Shown here: one piece after another, positions 52,310 to 62,440 of the stretch | How the letters are laid out: every line of letters begins with the position of its first letter | Position numbering within the stretch: position 1 is the stretch's first letter | Assembly (NCBI RefSeq): GCF_012516375.2 | Contig: NZ_CP051204.2 | Span: 3,224,001-3,288,000 of the forward strand | Length of the DNA: 64,000 nt | Reading direction: 5' to 3' | Source of the DNA: Chitinophaga oryzae | GTDB taxonomy: Bacteria > Bacteroidota > Bacteroidia > Chitinophagales > Chitinophagaceae | Program-made: the position numbers and the translations under genes | Notes under the pieces: generated by a model | The model's input: the letters and a program-made list of their open reading frames with translations, nothing else | What the model was told of the DNA's origin: nothing | Database searches by the model: none

Positions 52310-53197
52310 ATGGTCAATTTCGAATGGTTCAGGACTTTTAAAGCTATTTACCAGACAGGCACGCTGACAGGAGCGGCGCATGAGCTGCTGATCTCGCAAC
52401 CCAATGTAAGCCAGCATCTGGCATCGCTGGAGGCTTATATCTGCCACCCGCTGTTTGAGAGACAGCCGCGCCGCATGGTGCCTACCGACTACGGCAAACT
52501 GTTATATACGGAGATCGTCGATGCAGTGGAGAAACTGGAGAACGTGGAGATGGATTTCAGAAACACCTGCGCCCGCGAAGTGCCGCTTACCTGCGTGGGT
52601 GCGCCGAAAGAGTTTTTTCAGGCGGTGATAGCCCGGCGTATCAGTCAGTCGGCCGCCAACTTCATCTTTGAGTTTGGAGATGCGAAACAGTTGCTGGAAA
52701 AAGTCATCCGGGGGGATATGTATTTTACGCTGACGACGGTCTGCGGCCAGGAGAAAAACATCCTGTATGAACCGGTGCTGGAAGAGCGGCAGGTGCTGGT
52801 CGGCAATGCCGGGCTGGATGATACCATCTTCCGTAAAGCTATCCGCAAAAATGACCGCATGGCGGCGGAAGCGTGGCTGAGCGAACAAACCTGGTATTCC
52901 TACAGCAGTGATATCCCGGCTGTCCGCCGCTTCTGGCAGGAAAATTTCAACAAACGCCCACAGATAAAGCCCCGCTTTGTGATACCGGACTACGACGGGA
53001 TACTGAAAGCTCTGGCTGCCGGCAATGGCCTCACCATTGTGGCGGACTACCTGGTAAAAGACCTGCTGCATAAAAAAGAACTGAAACAACTCTGGACTGA
53101 CGCCCAGGCTCCCTGTCAGACTATCTACCTGGCTTATGACAAAACGAGGGTGACCACCCCGCAGGTGAAACAGGTAAAGGCGCTGTTGCATTTATAG
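52310..53197 (+). CDS. LysR-family transcriptional regulator
   Basis: The ATG at 52310 gives 295 residues. N-terminal winged helix: FKAIYQTGTLTGAAHELLISQPNVSQHLASLE (HTH about 17-37). C-terminal type-2 periplasmic-binding fold effector domain with CVGAPKEFFQAVIARR and ALAAGNGLTIVADYLVKD. It is divergent from the serine hydrolase gene, the usual arrangement for a LysR target. A TATATTTG (-7-like) ends four bases before the ATG, so the transcript would be almost leaderless if that element is used. Inducer unknown. Confidence 0.9.
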   Translation: MVNFEWFRTFKAIYQTGTLTGAAHELLISQPNVSQHLASLEAYICHPLFERQPRRMVPTDYGKLLYTEIVDAVEKLENVEMDFRNTCAREVPLTCVGAPKEFFQAVIARRISQSAANFIFEFGDAKQLLEKVIRGDMYFTLTTVCGQEKNILYEPVLEERQVLVGNAGLDDTIFRKAIRKNDRMAAEAWLSEQTWYSYSSDIPAVRRFWQENFNKRPQIKPRFVIPDYDGILKALAAGNGLTIVADYLVKDLLHKKELKQLWTDAQAPCQTIYLAYDKTRVTTPQVKQVKALLHL

Positions 53198-53240
53198 ATC
53201 CTATTGGTTATTATTGTCCTGTAAATACAACCGCTTCCGT

Positions 53241-53846
53241 ATGTCCAGCGTTGGTGAATGGCAAACGAGCATTTCCCGTTATGATGATGAGCAGGCCTTC
53301 GCCTGCCTGTTCCGGCACTTTTATGACCGGCTGCTGCATTTCTGTGAGCAGTATGTTCATGCGCGGGAAGTAGCGGAAGAAATTGTGTCGGACGTATTTG
53401 TGAAGTTATGGCATCGCCGCAGTGAACTGGAAAAAGTAGCCAACCTGCAGGTATATCTTTTTGTGGCGGTCAAAAATCATTCGCTGAATTACCTCGAACA
53501 ATATTCCAGGCTGCGTATCGTGCCTATTGAAGCTACCGGTATGGCCGATCTCCGGCACAGCACTGATCCTGAACAGGACCTCGAATGGAAAGAGCTGCGC
53601 TTTAAGATGGACCAGATCGTGGCCGCCCTGCCGGAGCAATGCCGGCGTATCTTCAAACTGATCAAAGAGGACGGCCTTAAATATAAGGAGGTGGCCGAAA
53701 TACTGAACATCTCCCCGCGTACGGTGGAAACACAGCTTTTCCGGGCGATGCGCCGGCTACAGGACGGCCTGTCGCAACTCCACAAAGACAACAACCTCCT
53801 GCCACCGCTCCTGGTCCTCTTTTGTCTCTCCGCACAGATCCTGTAA
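53241..53846 (+). CDS. ECF RNA polymerase sigma factor (GH76 locus)
   Basis: The ATG at 53241 gives 201 residues (upstream in-frame codons are less plausible). Region 2: QAFACLFRHFYDRLLHFCEQYVHAREVAEEIVSD; region 4 helix-turn-helix: LKYKEVAEILNISPRTVETQL. C-terminal hydrophobic tail LLPPLLVLFCLSAQIL is a common ending of this Bacteroidota subgroup. First gene of the alpha-mannan-type locus; FecR follows after 86 bp. Confidence 0.92.
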   Translation: MSSVGEWQTSISRYDDEQAFACLFRHFYDRLLHFCEQYVHAREVAEEIVSDVFVKLWHRRSELEKVANLQVYLFVAVKNHSLNYLEQYSRLRIVPIEATGMADLRHSTDPEQDLEWKELRFKMDQIVAALPEQCRRIFKLIKEDGLKYKEVAEILNISPRTVETQLFRAMRRLQDGLSQLHKDNNLLPPLLVLFCLSAQIL

Positions 53847-53932
53847 AACAGCCTTCCAAAAAATATTTTTTTCGTTTGTAAGTAATTGTGACCAGTTTAC
53901 CTGTCCTTCTATCGTACCGGACCCATTTTATC

Positions 53933-54943
53933 ATGCCAAACGATACATTTATACAACTGCTCACGCGTAAGCTGGCCGGGGTGGCCACTGCTGAAGAGAT
54001 ACAGGCGCTGGACACCCTGCTGGAGCAACACCCGGAGCTGAAGCCCCGCTACCATCAGCTGTCCCGCTATTTTGCAGAGGCGCCTCACCGGAAAGCCAGC
54101 AACGCGGAACTGGTGCTGCAACGCACACTGTCTAAAATAAAGACAGCCCCCTTATCTCCCGAAAAAGAAAAAAGAAAAACCTTTCGCTGGCAATGGGCGG
54201 CGGCAGCGGCGGTGGTATCCGGACTGGCCGTCGGGGTATTCCTGTTGTTCCGGTCGCGTCCCGCTACCGCTCCGATGGCCGGCAACACCCTGCAGTGGCA
54301 GCAGCAGGCCAACCCCAAAGGCATCAAGTCCTTCCTGACACTGGCAGACGGCACGCGTATCTGGCTAAATGCGGAAAGTGAACTGAAATATCCGCGGCAG
54401 TTCGGCGACAGCCGCGAGGTATACCTGGAAGGAGAGGCCTTCCTCGAAGTGGCGGACGACGTGAAACGCCCGTTCATCGTACACCTGCGGGAAGGTACCG
54501 TTAAGGTGCTGGGCACGGCGTTTAACATCCGGGCTTATCACAACGAGCCGGTGCAAACAGCCGTGATAAGCGGCAAGGTGGCGTTCATTCCCAGATACAA
54601 CGATGCCAAACAAACGAGGGATACCATCCTGATCACACCGGACGTGAAAGTGTCTTACACCTCCCGCACCGGCACCCTCGTAAAAGACACCACCACCAGC
54701 CTGAACGACAAAGCCTGGACAGAAGGACGCCTCGTGTTCCGTAATAACACCCTGGAAGAGATCTGCGCCAGCCTCGAACGTAATTTCGGCAAACGTGTGG
54801 TGTTCGATGCCGACGCACCACGGCAGTACAGGCTGACAGGCACTTTCAGGAATAATTCCCTGCAGGACATCATGTATTACCTGAGCCGTTCCAAACCTTT
54901 CCATTATACCATCACCGACAGTACGCTGGTGATATCCGAATAA
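53933..54943 (+). CDS. FecR-type anti-sigma factor (GH76 locus)
   Basis: The ATG at 53933 gives 336 residues; an in-frame upstream start at 53888 would add 15. Cytoplasmic part with LLTRKLAGVATAEEIQALDTLL, membrane helix (WAAAAAVVSGLAVGVFLLF, about 85-103), FecR domain (FLTLADGTRIWLNAESELKYP, VYLEGEAFLEV and TVKVLGTAFNIRAY) and a DUF4974-like end (LEEICASLERNFGKRVVFD to the C-terminus). It connects the STN domain of the following SusC protein to the sigma factor encoded just upstream. Confidence 0.92.
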   Translation: MPNDTFIQLLTRKLAGVATAEEIQALDTLLEQHPELKPRYHQLSRYFAEAPHRKASNAELVLQRTLSKIKTAPLSPEKEKRKTFRWQWAAAAAVVSGLAVGVFLLFRSRPATAPMAGNTLQWQQQANPKGIKSFLTLADGTRIWLNAESELKYPRQFGDSREVYLEGEAFLEVADDVKRPFIVHLREGTVKVLGTAFNIRAYHNEPVQTAVISGKVAFIPRYNDAKQTRDTILITPDVKVSYTSRTGTLVKDTTTSLNDKAWTEGRLVFRNNTLEEICASLERNFGKRVVFDADAPRQYRLTGTFRNNSLQDIMYYLSRSKPFHYTITDSTLVISE

Positions 54944-54983
54944 ATGCGATTCATTCACCGATTTACCAATTGACCACTACGTT

Positions 54984-57900
54984 ATGAGAAAAGAACTGAT
55001 CAAAGCGCCTTACGGGCGCACGGTCCGGCCTCCCTTCTTTTCACTGGTATTGTGCGCGGTGCTGCTGAGCGTATTGGACCTGGATGCCCAGGTCGCCTAT
55101 GCCTCCGCCACCCGCCGCCAGCTGACAGGAACGCAGGGACAGGCGTCCGCCCGTGTTCCGGACTATGCCGTCAGCCTCCAGGTAGAAGACCTGCCGCTGG
55201 CTGCCGTACTGGAGAAAATAGAACAACAAACGGCCCTCGTTTTCGTGTACGCCAACGAAGACATTAAAGCCACCCGCAAAATCACGCTCAACGTAAAAAA
55301 CAACAAACTGGACGACGTGCTGCAGATGCTCTTGCTGCCGTTGAATATCCGGTATGAGTTCATCAACAACAAAATCATCCTGAAAGATGCCACCGCCGTA
55401 GATGTCAGCCGGCAGCAGCAGGAACTGGTGATCACCGGGCGTGTGGTCAACAATAAAGGCGAAGGCATCGCCAATGTCAACGTACGGCTGCAGGGGCAGT
55501 CCATCGGTACGGTAACGGATACACGTGGTAACTGGTCGCTGAAAGTGCCGCCGGCACAGGCCAACGGTACCCTGGTATTTTCATCGGTGGGGTATGTACC
55601 GTCTGAAATCAGCATCAACGGCCGTACCAGCATAGTAGCCATGCTCGCCGCCGACGCCAAAGACCTCAGTGAGATCGTTGTCACTGCCTACGGCCAGCAG
55701 AAAAAGACGCAGGTGACCGCTGCCATCAGCACCATTTCCAACAAGGATATCACCAGCCGTCCCACCACTAATATGTTCCAGGCCTTACAGGGACTGGCGC
55801 CCAACCTGATTATCCAGCAAAACGTAGCGGAGCCGGGAGCGGCCATCAACCTGAACATCCGCGGCGTGGGCAGCCTCACCGGCAATGCGCCGCTTGTGAT
55901 TGTGGACGGGGTACAGGGTGGTACTACTGCCTTGCAAAACCTCAACCCTTACGATGTAGAGAGTATCTCCGTGCTCAAAGACGCCGCATCGGCAGCCATC
56001 TACGGCTCGCAGGCAGCCAACGGCGTCATTTACATCACCACCAAAAGAGGGAAAAAAGACGAGCGCCCCACCGTGCAATACAACGGCCTGTATGGTTGGC
56101 AAACACCCACCACGCTGCCCCGGCAGGTGGAAGCATGGGAGTATATGACGCTTAAAAATGAGGCGCTGGTGAACTCCGGTAAAACACCGCAGTTCGCCCC
56201 TTCTGAGATAGCGTTCTGGCATAACCGGGGCTCACAGCCCGCCATGCTGCGGGAGATGGTCCGCCGGTTTACACCGCAGCAAAACCATAGCCTCAGCGTT
56301 ACGGGCGGCGGTAAAACCAGCAGCTACCTGCTGTCGCTGGGCTACCTCGATCAGGGAAATATGTTGCAGAACCGCTGGCTGCCTTCCGGGCAGGATTTCT
56401 ATTACAAAAGGTATAATGCCCGCCTTAACGTGTCCGTCGATATCGGTAAATACGTGAAAGTATCCGGTAACGTGGCGTATACCCGCTCCAATATCCGCAC
56501 GCAGGCGTTCGACATGGGCCTGCTCATGCGCGATGCGATGCGCGTGCCCCGTATCTATCCCGTCAAAGACTCGCTGGGCAACTGGGTGGTGCCCGCCCTT
56601 ACCAGCAACAGCGTATTTGCCCAACTGGGAGAAGGCGGTTACAAACAGAATGTCATTGACAACCTGATGGGCGGACTGGACGTGGTGATCACCCCGGCGC
56701 CACACCTGAAAATAAACCTCAACGCATCGGGTAATTATAACATCAACGCCGAAACGCGGCGCATCAACAAATACAGCTATGCGCCGTATTATACTACCGC
56801 TACCGCGCCACAGTTCAATGAACTGCACAAATCGGAATACAAAGACCTGTACACTAACGTGTACGCTACCGCGGAATATGAAAATACTTTCGGACAGCAC
56901 TATGTAAAAGGACAGGTAGGGGTGCGCAGCGACGCGGTGGACGAACATTACGGCTTCCGCATGGACCGCTTCGGCACCACCAACCTGGACGGCGACTGGT
57001 CTATCGGCGGCGGGTACAAGCCCAATCCCGACGGTACTTTCAACTATGGTAACATCAACGACTATAACGATTTCTCCAATCCTAACCTGTACGCATTGAA
57101 CTCTCTTTTCGGCAGGCTGAACTACGCTTTCAAAGACCGCTACCTGGCGGAGTTCACCTGGCGTTATGACGGCTCTTCCAAGCTGGCGCCCGGCCACCGC
57201 TGGCAGTTCTTCCCCGCGTTCTCGCTGGGATGGCGCGTTACAGACGAAGCCTTTATGGAATATGTGAAGGAACATATCGGTAACGTGAAGCTGCGCTATT
57301 CGTGGGGGCGTGTGGGTAACTCCAACATCGGCGGATTTAACTATCTCGCAAGGGTGCGCCTGACGGACGGCGACGGTGATTTCAGAAGAGGTAACTATTC
57401 TTTTAATAACACCCCCGCCACCGGCGCTACCTTTTCTACCTACAACGACCTGTTGCAATGGGAGATTTCCACGATGAGCAACTACGGCATTGACGCCGAT
57501 TTCTTCAACGGAAAGCTGACCGCTTCCTTCGATTATTTCGATAAGATAACCACCGGTATCTACCTGTTCCAGACGGTGCCGGGTACCGCCGGTATCGACG
57601 CCCCGCTGGAAAACGTAGGCAAGGTGGACAACAAAGGATGGGAGCTGGCGCTCACGTACCGCATGAATACCGGTGCTTTCCGCCATGCTTTCGGGTTTAA
57701 TATTGCCGACAACCTGAACAAAGTGATCCGGTTCGGACAGGAATCCATCCGTGGCTCCGATGTGCAGTTCATTATCAGGGAAGGATTCCCGATCGCTTCC
57801 TATTACGGCTACAAGTCCAACGGCCTGTACCAGAACCTCGATGACATCAAAAACGCGCCGAAAGTGCCTTTTGCCTATAACCAGCAGGTGATGCCCGGCG

Positions 57901-58499
57901 ACGTGAAATACATTGACCGCAACGGCGACGGCGTGATCGATGAAAACGACCGTTATGTATTCGGTAATCCTTTTCCCCGCTATACCTTCGGTTTTAACTA
58001 TAATGTAAGCTGGAAGAACTTCGATTTCTCCATGTTCTGGCAGGGAGTGGGCAAACGGTCGCAGTTCCTGCGCGGCGATATTGTGGAAGCATTCCACAAT
58101 AACGAAGACCACGCCATGCTCCAGCACCTGGACCGCTGGACGCCGCTTAATCCCGGCTCCAGCTACCCGAGGCTGACCATCGGTGCGGCCAACGCCAACA
58201 ACTTTGCGTATTCCGACTACTGGTTGTTTGATACCAAATACCTGCGGCTGAAGAATGTGCAGCTGGGCTATAACCTGCCCTTCGCCTGGACCAACCGGGC
58301 CGGGATACAACAGGTACGCCTGTACGTAAGCGCGCAGAACCTGATCACGATTATGCCTGCACGTTTCAGGGAGCTGGGCGTAGACCCCGAGTTTACACAG
58401 TTTGACGACCATATGTCCATGTCCAACTATAACCCGGTGGCAGGCCGAAACTATCCCAACGCACGGACTTTTGCGGTGGGGCTGGACGTTAAGTTTTGA
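54984..58499 (+). CDS. SusC/RagA TonB-linked outer-membrane transporter with STN domain (GH76 locus)
   Basis: 1171 residues. A leader (FFSLVLCAVLLSVLDLDAQ) is followed by an STN domain (about 62-130, LEKIEQQTALVFVYANED). CarboxypepD_reg-like domain (GRVVNNKGEGIANVNVRLQG), SusC motif (EIVVTAYGQQKKTQVTAAI), plug with IRGVGSLTGNAPLVIVDGV, then the barrel ending FAVGLDVKF. It carries oligosaccharides across the outer membrane using TonB. With SusD, SusE-like and two GH76 proteins downstream the likely cargo is alpha-mannan oligosaccharide. Intact reading frame. Confidence 0.94.
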   Translation: MRKELIKAPYGRTVRPPFFSLVLCAVLLSVLDLDAQVAYASATRRQLTGTQGQASARVPDYAVSLQVEDLPLAAVLEKIEQQTALVFVYANEDIKATRKITLNVKNNKLDDVLQMLLLPLNIRYEFINNKIILKDATAVDVSRQQQELVITGRVVNNKGEGIANVNVRLQGQSIGTVTDTRGNWSLKVPPAQANGTLVFSSVGYVPSEISINGRTSIVAMLAADAKDLSEIVVTAYGQQKKTQVTAAISTISNKDITSRPTTNMFQALQGLAPNLIIQQNVAEPGAAINLNIRGVGSLTGNAPLVIVDGVQGGTTALQNLNPYDVESISVLKDAASAAIYGSQAANGVIYITTKRGKKDERPTVQYNGLYGWQTPTTLPRQVEAWEYMTLKNEALVNSGKTPQFAPSEIAFWHNRGSQPAMLREMVRRFTPQQNHSLSVTGGGKTSSYLLSLGYLDQGNMLQNRWLPSGQDFYYKRYNARLNVSVDIGKYVKVSGNVAYTRSNIRTQAFDMGLLMRDAMRVPRIYPVKDSLGNWVVPALTSNSVFAQLGEGGYKQNVIDNLMGGLDVVITPAPHLKINLNASGNYNINAETRRINKYSYAPYYTTATAPQFNELHKSEYKDLYTNVYATAEYENTFGQHYVKGQVGVRSDAVDEHYGFRMDRFGTTNLDGDWSIGGGYKPNPDGTFNYGNINDYNDFSNPNLYALNSLFGRLNYAFKDRYLAEFTWRYDGSSKLAPGHRWQFFPAFSLGWRVTDEAFMEYVKEHIGNVKLRYSWGRVGNSNIGGFNYLARVRLTDGDGDFRRGNYSFNNTPATGATFSTYNDLLQWEISTMSNYGIDADFFNGKLTASFDYFDKITTGIYLFQTVPGTAGIDAPLENVGKVDNKGWELALTYRMNTGAFRHAFGFNIADNLNKVIRFGQESIRGSDVQFIIREGFPIASYYGYKSNGLYQNLDDIKNAPKVPFAYNQQVMPGDVKYIDRNGDGVIDENDRYVFGNPFPRYTFGFNYNVSWKNFDFSMFWQGVGKRSQFLRGDIVEAFHNNEDHAMLQHLDRWTPLNPGSSYPRLTIGAANANNFAYSDYWLFDTKYLRLKNVQLGYNLPFAWTNRAGIQQVRLYVSAQNLITIMPARFRELGVDPEFTQFDDHMSMSNYNPVAGRNYPNARTFAVGLDVKF

Positions 58500-58518
58500 T
58501 GCTTAAATGTGTTATTGT

Positions 58519-60126
58519 ATGAAGAAATTAACCATCATGATATTACTCGCCGGTGTGGTTGTCAGCTGTCGCAAGCTGGACCAGCCCATCACCAGCGAGT
58601 TTACCGAGAACGCCTACTGGCGTAATGCACAGGACGCGCTGGATGCGCTCACAGCCTGCTATGAACATCTGGCCAAAGACGATTACTTTTTCGGGGATGA
58701 AGCGCTGAGCGACAACGCCTATGTGAGCGGCGACGGGATGCTGGCCGTAACGAGGATCGCCAACGGCAGCTACGATGCTTCCAATGCCCGTGACCGTGAT
58801 ACGTGGGGCTACTATTTTACCACTATCCGCCGTTGCAACATTGTGGCAGAGAATATAGACCGTGTGCCTGCGATGGATGCCACCCTGAAGAAGCGGATAG
58901 TGGCCGAGGCCCGCTTTATCCGCGCCTACGCTTATTTTCAGCTCACCGCCTGGTATGGCGATGTGCCTTTTACTACCAAAGTATTGTCCATCGACGAGTC
59001 GAGGACTATCTCCCGCACGGATAAAAATACTATCCAGCAGTTTGTGCTGCAGGAGCTGGCGGCGATACAACCTGATCTGCCGGTGAATACGCAGATCGCA
59101 GAGAAAGACCGGGGCAGGGTGTCGCGTGGCGCCGCTATTGCGCTGAGTGCCCGGGTGCATTTGTTCCGCAGTGAGTGGGCGGCTGTAGTAACTGACTGTG
59201 AAAAGCTGATCGGTAAAACAGACAACGGGACCTACCAGCTGTTCGGAGGCTACAGCAGCCAGTTTACCGTAGCCAATGAATACAATCCTGAAGTGATACT
59301 GGACCTGCAATACGGTGGCGGACGCACGTACGACAAACAGCGGCAGTTTCTGCCGCAGACGGTGGCCGCGCTGAGAAGCGTGCTGGTGCCTACGCAGGAC
59401 CTGGTAGACGACTATGTGATGCTCAACGGAAAAGGTATCCGCGAAGCCGGTTCCGGTTACAACGAGAATAATCCCTATACAGGCCGCGATCCCCGCTTTG
59501 AAGCCACTATCCTGCATCATGGTTCTAAGATCATTGACTTCAGCGGCGTGGAGCAGACCATCCTCACACAGCCGGGTTCTGTGCCTGCCACCAATACGGT
59601 GGATGACCAGGGCGCTTCGCCTACCGGGTACTATTTCTATAAGTACTATGACCGCACCGCTACCGTGTACCAGTCGGGCCTCAACCTCATCCTGGTCCGT
59701 TACGCCGATGTGTTGCTGATGTATGCAGAAGCGAAGATGGAACAGGGGCAGCTGACGGCAGGGGTGTGGGACCAGACCGTCCGGGCCTTGCGTGCCCGCG
59801 CCGGTTTCACTGACGGGGCGGCGCTCACCTTTGACGGCAGCTGGTCGCAGGCGGAGCAGCGGACCATTATCCGCCGCGAACGCCGGGCTGAACTGGCCTT
59901 CGAAGGACAACGTATTTTCGATATCCGCCGCTGGAAGATCGCCGACCAGGTGCTGAGCCGGCCGGTGAGAGGTATTAAAGTCACCAGCGGCTCTTTCAAC
60001 AAAGACCCGCAAGGGTACATCATCGTGGAAAACCGGGTGTTCGTCAATCCCAAACACTACCTGTGGCCGGTGCCCACGTTTGAGCGCGACCAGAACAAAA
60101 ATCTCTCACAAAACCAGGACTGGTAA
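58519..60126 (+). CDS. SusD/RagB-family outer-membrane lipoprotein (GH76 locus)
   Basis: The ATG at 58519 gives 535 residues and a lipoprotein signal ending GVVVSC (lipid Cys17); an ATG four codons upstream is also possible. SusD hallmarks: ARFIRAYAYFQLTAWYGDVP, LVRYADVLLMYAEAKMEQGQ and RRERRAELAFEGQRIFDIRRW. Surface lid of the SusC channel. It begins about 20 bp after susC in a tight operon. Glycan specificity is inferred from the GH76 enzymes downstream. Confidence 0.93.
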   Translation: MKKLTIMILLAGVVVSCRKLDQPITSEFTENAYWRNAQDALDALTACYEHLAKDDYFFGDEALSDNAYVSGDGMLAVTRIANGSYDASNARDRDTWGYYFTTIRRCNIVAENIDRVPAMDATLKKRIVAEARFIRAYAYFQLTAWYGDVPFTTKVLSIDESRTISRTDKNTIQQFVLQELAAIQPDLPVNTQIAEKDRGRVSRGAAIALSARVHLFRSEWAAVVTDCEKLIGKTDNGTYQLFGGYSSQFTVANEYNPEVILDLQYGGGRTYDKQRQFLPQTVAALRSVLVPTQDLVDDYVMLNGKGIREAGSGYNENNPYTGRDPRFEATILHHGSKIIDFSGVEQTILTQPGSVPATNTVDDQGASPTGYYFYKYYDRTATVYQSGLNLILVRYADVLLMYAEAKMEQGQLTAGVWDQTVRALRARAGFTDGAALTFDGSWSQAEQRTIIRRERRAELAFEGQRIFDIRRWKIADQVLSRPVRGIKVTSGSFNKDPQGYIIVENRVFVNPKHYLWPVPTFERDQNKNLSQNQDW

Positions 60127-60153
60127 ATCCATCTCACCAAAAAAAGTCATCAC

Positions 60154-61287
60154 ATGAAATCATATATTATCTATCTCTCCTGTATCCTAGGTCTGCTGCT
60201 GACAGCCTGCCAGAAAGACGACTATCGGCTCAATACCAATATGCAGCCGGTGCCGCGCCTGACCGCGCCGGCAGATAACAAGTATGTGAAGCTGCAGCCT
60301 ACCACCAGTGCCAGTGTTACGTTTGAATGGGACCAGGCCCGTGCGGAAGATGGTTCCCTTGTACAATATGAGGTGGCCTTTGATAAACCCAACGGTGATT
60401 TTTCTTCTCCGGTGGCGCGGTATACCTCCGACGGGGGCGGCGTGCAAAACAGGCTCACGTTGTCTCACAAAGACCTGAACAGCATTGCCGGTAAGGCGGG
60501 CATCCCTTCGTTGGGCGTGGGTAAACTGAAATGGACCGTACTGGCTGCCAAGGGATATAATATCCGGCAGGCGGCGGAGACGAAGCTGCTAGAAGTAGAG
60601 CGGCCGGCGGGTTTTGCAGAGGTGCCGGCGGATATGTTTCTGACCGGTGAAGCTACCGAAGCCGGTGCGGACCTGAGCAAGGCGATGAAGATGAAAGCGA
60701 CTGCCCCCGGCGTGTTTGAGATATATACGTCGCTGAAAAACGGGAAGTATCATTTTGCCGCGCGTAACAGTGGTACGCCTGCCACCTACTCCTGGAGCGG
60801 CAGCGCACTGAAAGAAGGCGGCGAGACGGAACATACGGCCGGCACCAACGTATACCGCCTGCGCCTCGACTTCAACAATGCAGCGATTACCGTTACCCGG
60901 ATCAACAGCATCGGGCTCTGGTTTGCACCGCTAAACAAGTTTTTGTTTGAGCTGAGCTACCAGGGCAACAGTACCTGGGCGGCGCTGGGCCAGCAGATCG
61001 TGTTCAAGCAGGAATCCTGGGGCCGTGACGAGCGTTACAAATTCCGTATGGCCGTGACCGGTAGTGATGGCACCGCGGCTGACGAATGGATCGGCAGCAG
61101 CAACGCCGATAATAACCGGCCTACTGCTTCTTCGCCGTTATCTTACTGGGAGCTGAAGCCTATCGGCAACAATGACCAGTGGAACTACTGTTATAAGTTC
61201 GCCACAGAAGCGGATAACAGGAACTGCGATGTGAAAGTGTATTTCGCGCCTGATAAAAATTACACCCACGAAGTGATCGTTAAATAA
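60154..61287 (+). CDS. SusE/SusF-like surface glycan-binding lipoprotein
   Basis: 377 residues with lipoprotein signal LLLTAC (lipid Cys19). N-terminal SusE-type Ig domain (RLTAPADNKYVKLQPTTSASVTFEW), then two carbohydrate-binding-like beta domains (ADMFLTGEATEAGADLSKAM and SIGLWFAPLNKFLFELSYQG). SusE/SusF-like proteins sit on the cell surface and hold polysaccharide near the SusC/SusD complex; they have no catalytic activity. It is positioned between susD (27 bp upstream) and the first GH76 gene (8 bp downstream). Confidence 0.85.
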   Translation: MKSYIIYLSCILGLLLTACQKDDYRLNTNMQPVPRLTAPADNKYVKLQPTTSASVTFEWDQARAEDGSLVQYEVAFDKPNGDFSSPVARYTSDGGGVQNRLTLSHKDLNSIAGKAGIPSLGVGKLKWTVLAAKGYNIRQAAETKLLEVERPAGFAEVPADMFLTGEATEAGADLSKAMKMKATAPGVFEIYTSLKNGKYHFAARNSGTPATYSWSGSALKEGGETEHTAGTNVYRLRLDFNNAAITVTRINSIGLWFAPLNKFLFELSYQGNSTWAALGQQIVFKQESWGRDERYKFRMAVTGSDGTAADEWIGSSNADNNRPTASSPLSYWELKPIGNNDQWNYCYKFATEADNRNCDVKVYFAPDKNYTHEVIVK

Positions 61288-61294
61288 GATAACT

Positions 61295-62440
61295 ATGAAG
61301 TGTATACGATATTGTTTAGTTTTAATGACGCTGCTGAGCAGCGCCGCTTGTCTGAAGGAGCCGGTAGACGACGGGCCGGGGCCTAATCCCGGCAAAGCGC
61401 GGTATGTGTTTGACTGGAACAGGATCGCCGATTCGTCGCAGGTGTCGCTGGTGGGCAACTTCTGGAACCAGGCAGGGTATTTCAACCAGAACAGTGCAGG
61501 CAATGCCACGTTTCATTACTGGCCCAGCGCTCATGCGCTGGATGTGCTGACAGACGGTTATGTGCGTACCAACGACGCTGCGCTGAAAGCCAGGATGGCC
61601 ACGCTGTTGGAGGGAGTGAAAACGAAGAACGGCAACAGCTACATCAACTTTTTTTATGACGATATGGAGTGGATGACGCTGGCCTGTCTGCGTGCCTTTG
61701 AAGCCACCGGGGATACCCGTTACAAGGATGCGGCGCAGTTGATCTGGAACGATATCAAGGGCGGCTGGGATGACGTATGGGGCGGTGGTTTCCACTGGAA
61801 CAAAGACAAGAGCAAAAACTACAAGAATACGCCGGCCAATGCGCCGGCCTGTATTATCGCCTGCCGGATGTACGGTGTTACCCGCAACCCTGACGACCTC
61901 GCCTGGGCCCGGAAAATCTACCAGTGGCAGAAGGCCACGCTGGTAGACCCGACATCGGGCGTGGTGTGGGATGGTATCAACCAGGACGGCAGCGGCATGG
62001 TGAACAAGACGTGGTTGTTTACCTACAACCAGGGTGTGTTTATCGGGGCAGGGGTGGAGCTGTACAAGCTCACCGGCGAGCAGTCCTATCTCAACGATGC
62101 GCTGCGTACTGCAGGCAATGCGTTGGGGTCTTTCACCCAAAACAACATCCTCAAAGACGAGGGTGGTGGTGATGGCGGGTTGTTCAAAGGGGTGTTGGTA
62201 CGTTACCTGATGTTGCTGATCACCGATGGCAGCATCAACAGCAGCGATGCCGCGCGGTTTGCCGGCTTCCTGCAACAGAATGCAGAAACGTTGTGGCTGA
62301 AGGGTACCTTCCGGCCGCAAATATTGTTTAACAGTAACTGGCAGACCACCAATGCTGCCAGTGACCTGACCACGCAGCTGAGCGGGGCCATGCTGATGGA
62401 GGCCGCCGCAAAGCTGAAGGCGATGGGGCTTATAAAATAA
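61295..62440 (+). CDS. GH76 alpha-1,6-mannanase-type lipoprotein
   Basis: 381 residues. Lipoprotein signal (LLSSAAC, lipid Cys19), so probably surface-exposed. The catalytic (alpha/alpha)6 domain of GH76 has the double-Asp motif Y-D122-D123-MEW, with supporting blocks GGWDDVWGGGFHWNKD, NTPANAPACIIACRMY and WLFTYNQGVFIGAGVELYKLTG. GH76 enzymes cut alpha-1,6-mannose backbones such as those of fungal cell-wall mannan, an endo activity giving oligosaccharides for the SusC/SusD pair. The stop overlaps the next start by one base (TAATG). Confidence 0.92.
   Translation: MKCIRYCLVLMTLLSSAACLKEPVDDGPGPNPGKARYVFDWNRIADSSQVSLVGNFWNQAGYFNQNSAGNATFHYWPSAHALDVLTDGYVRTNDAALKARMATLLEGVKTKNGNSYINFFYDDMEWMTLACLRAFEATGDTRYKDAAQLIWNDIKGGWDDVWGGGFHWNKDKSKNYKNTPANAPACIIACRMYGVTRNPDDLAWARKIYQWQKATLVDPTSGVVWDGINQDGSGMVNKTWLFTYNQGVFIGAGVELYKLTGEQSYLNDALRTAGNALGSFTQNNILKDEGGGDGGLFKGVLVRYLMLLITDGSINSSDAARFAGFLQQNAETLWLKGTFRPQILFNSNWQTTNAASDLTTQLSGAMLMEAAAKLKAMGLIK

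Noticed and set aside
56232..58412. 726-codon minus-strand open frame inside the third susC
   Set aside because: Antisense shadow of a complete SusC gene with all expected motifs.
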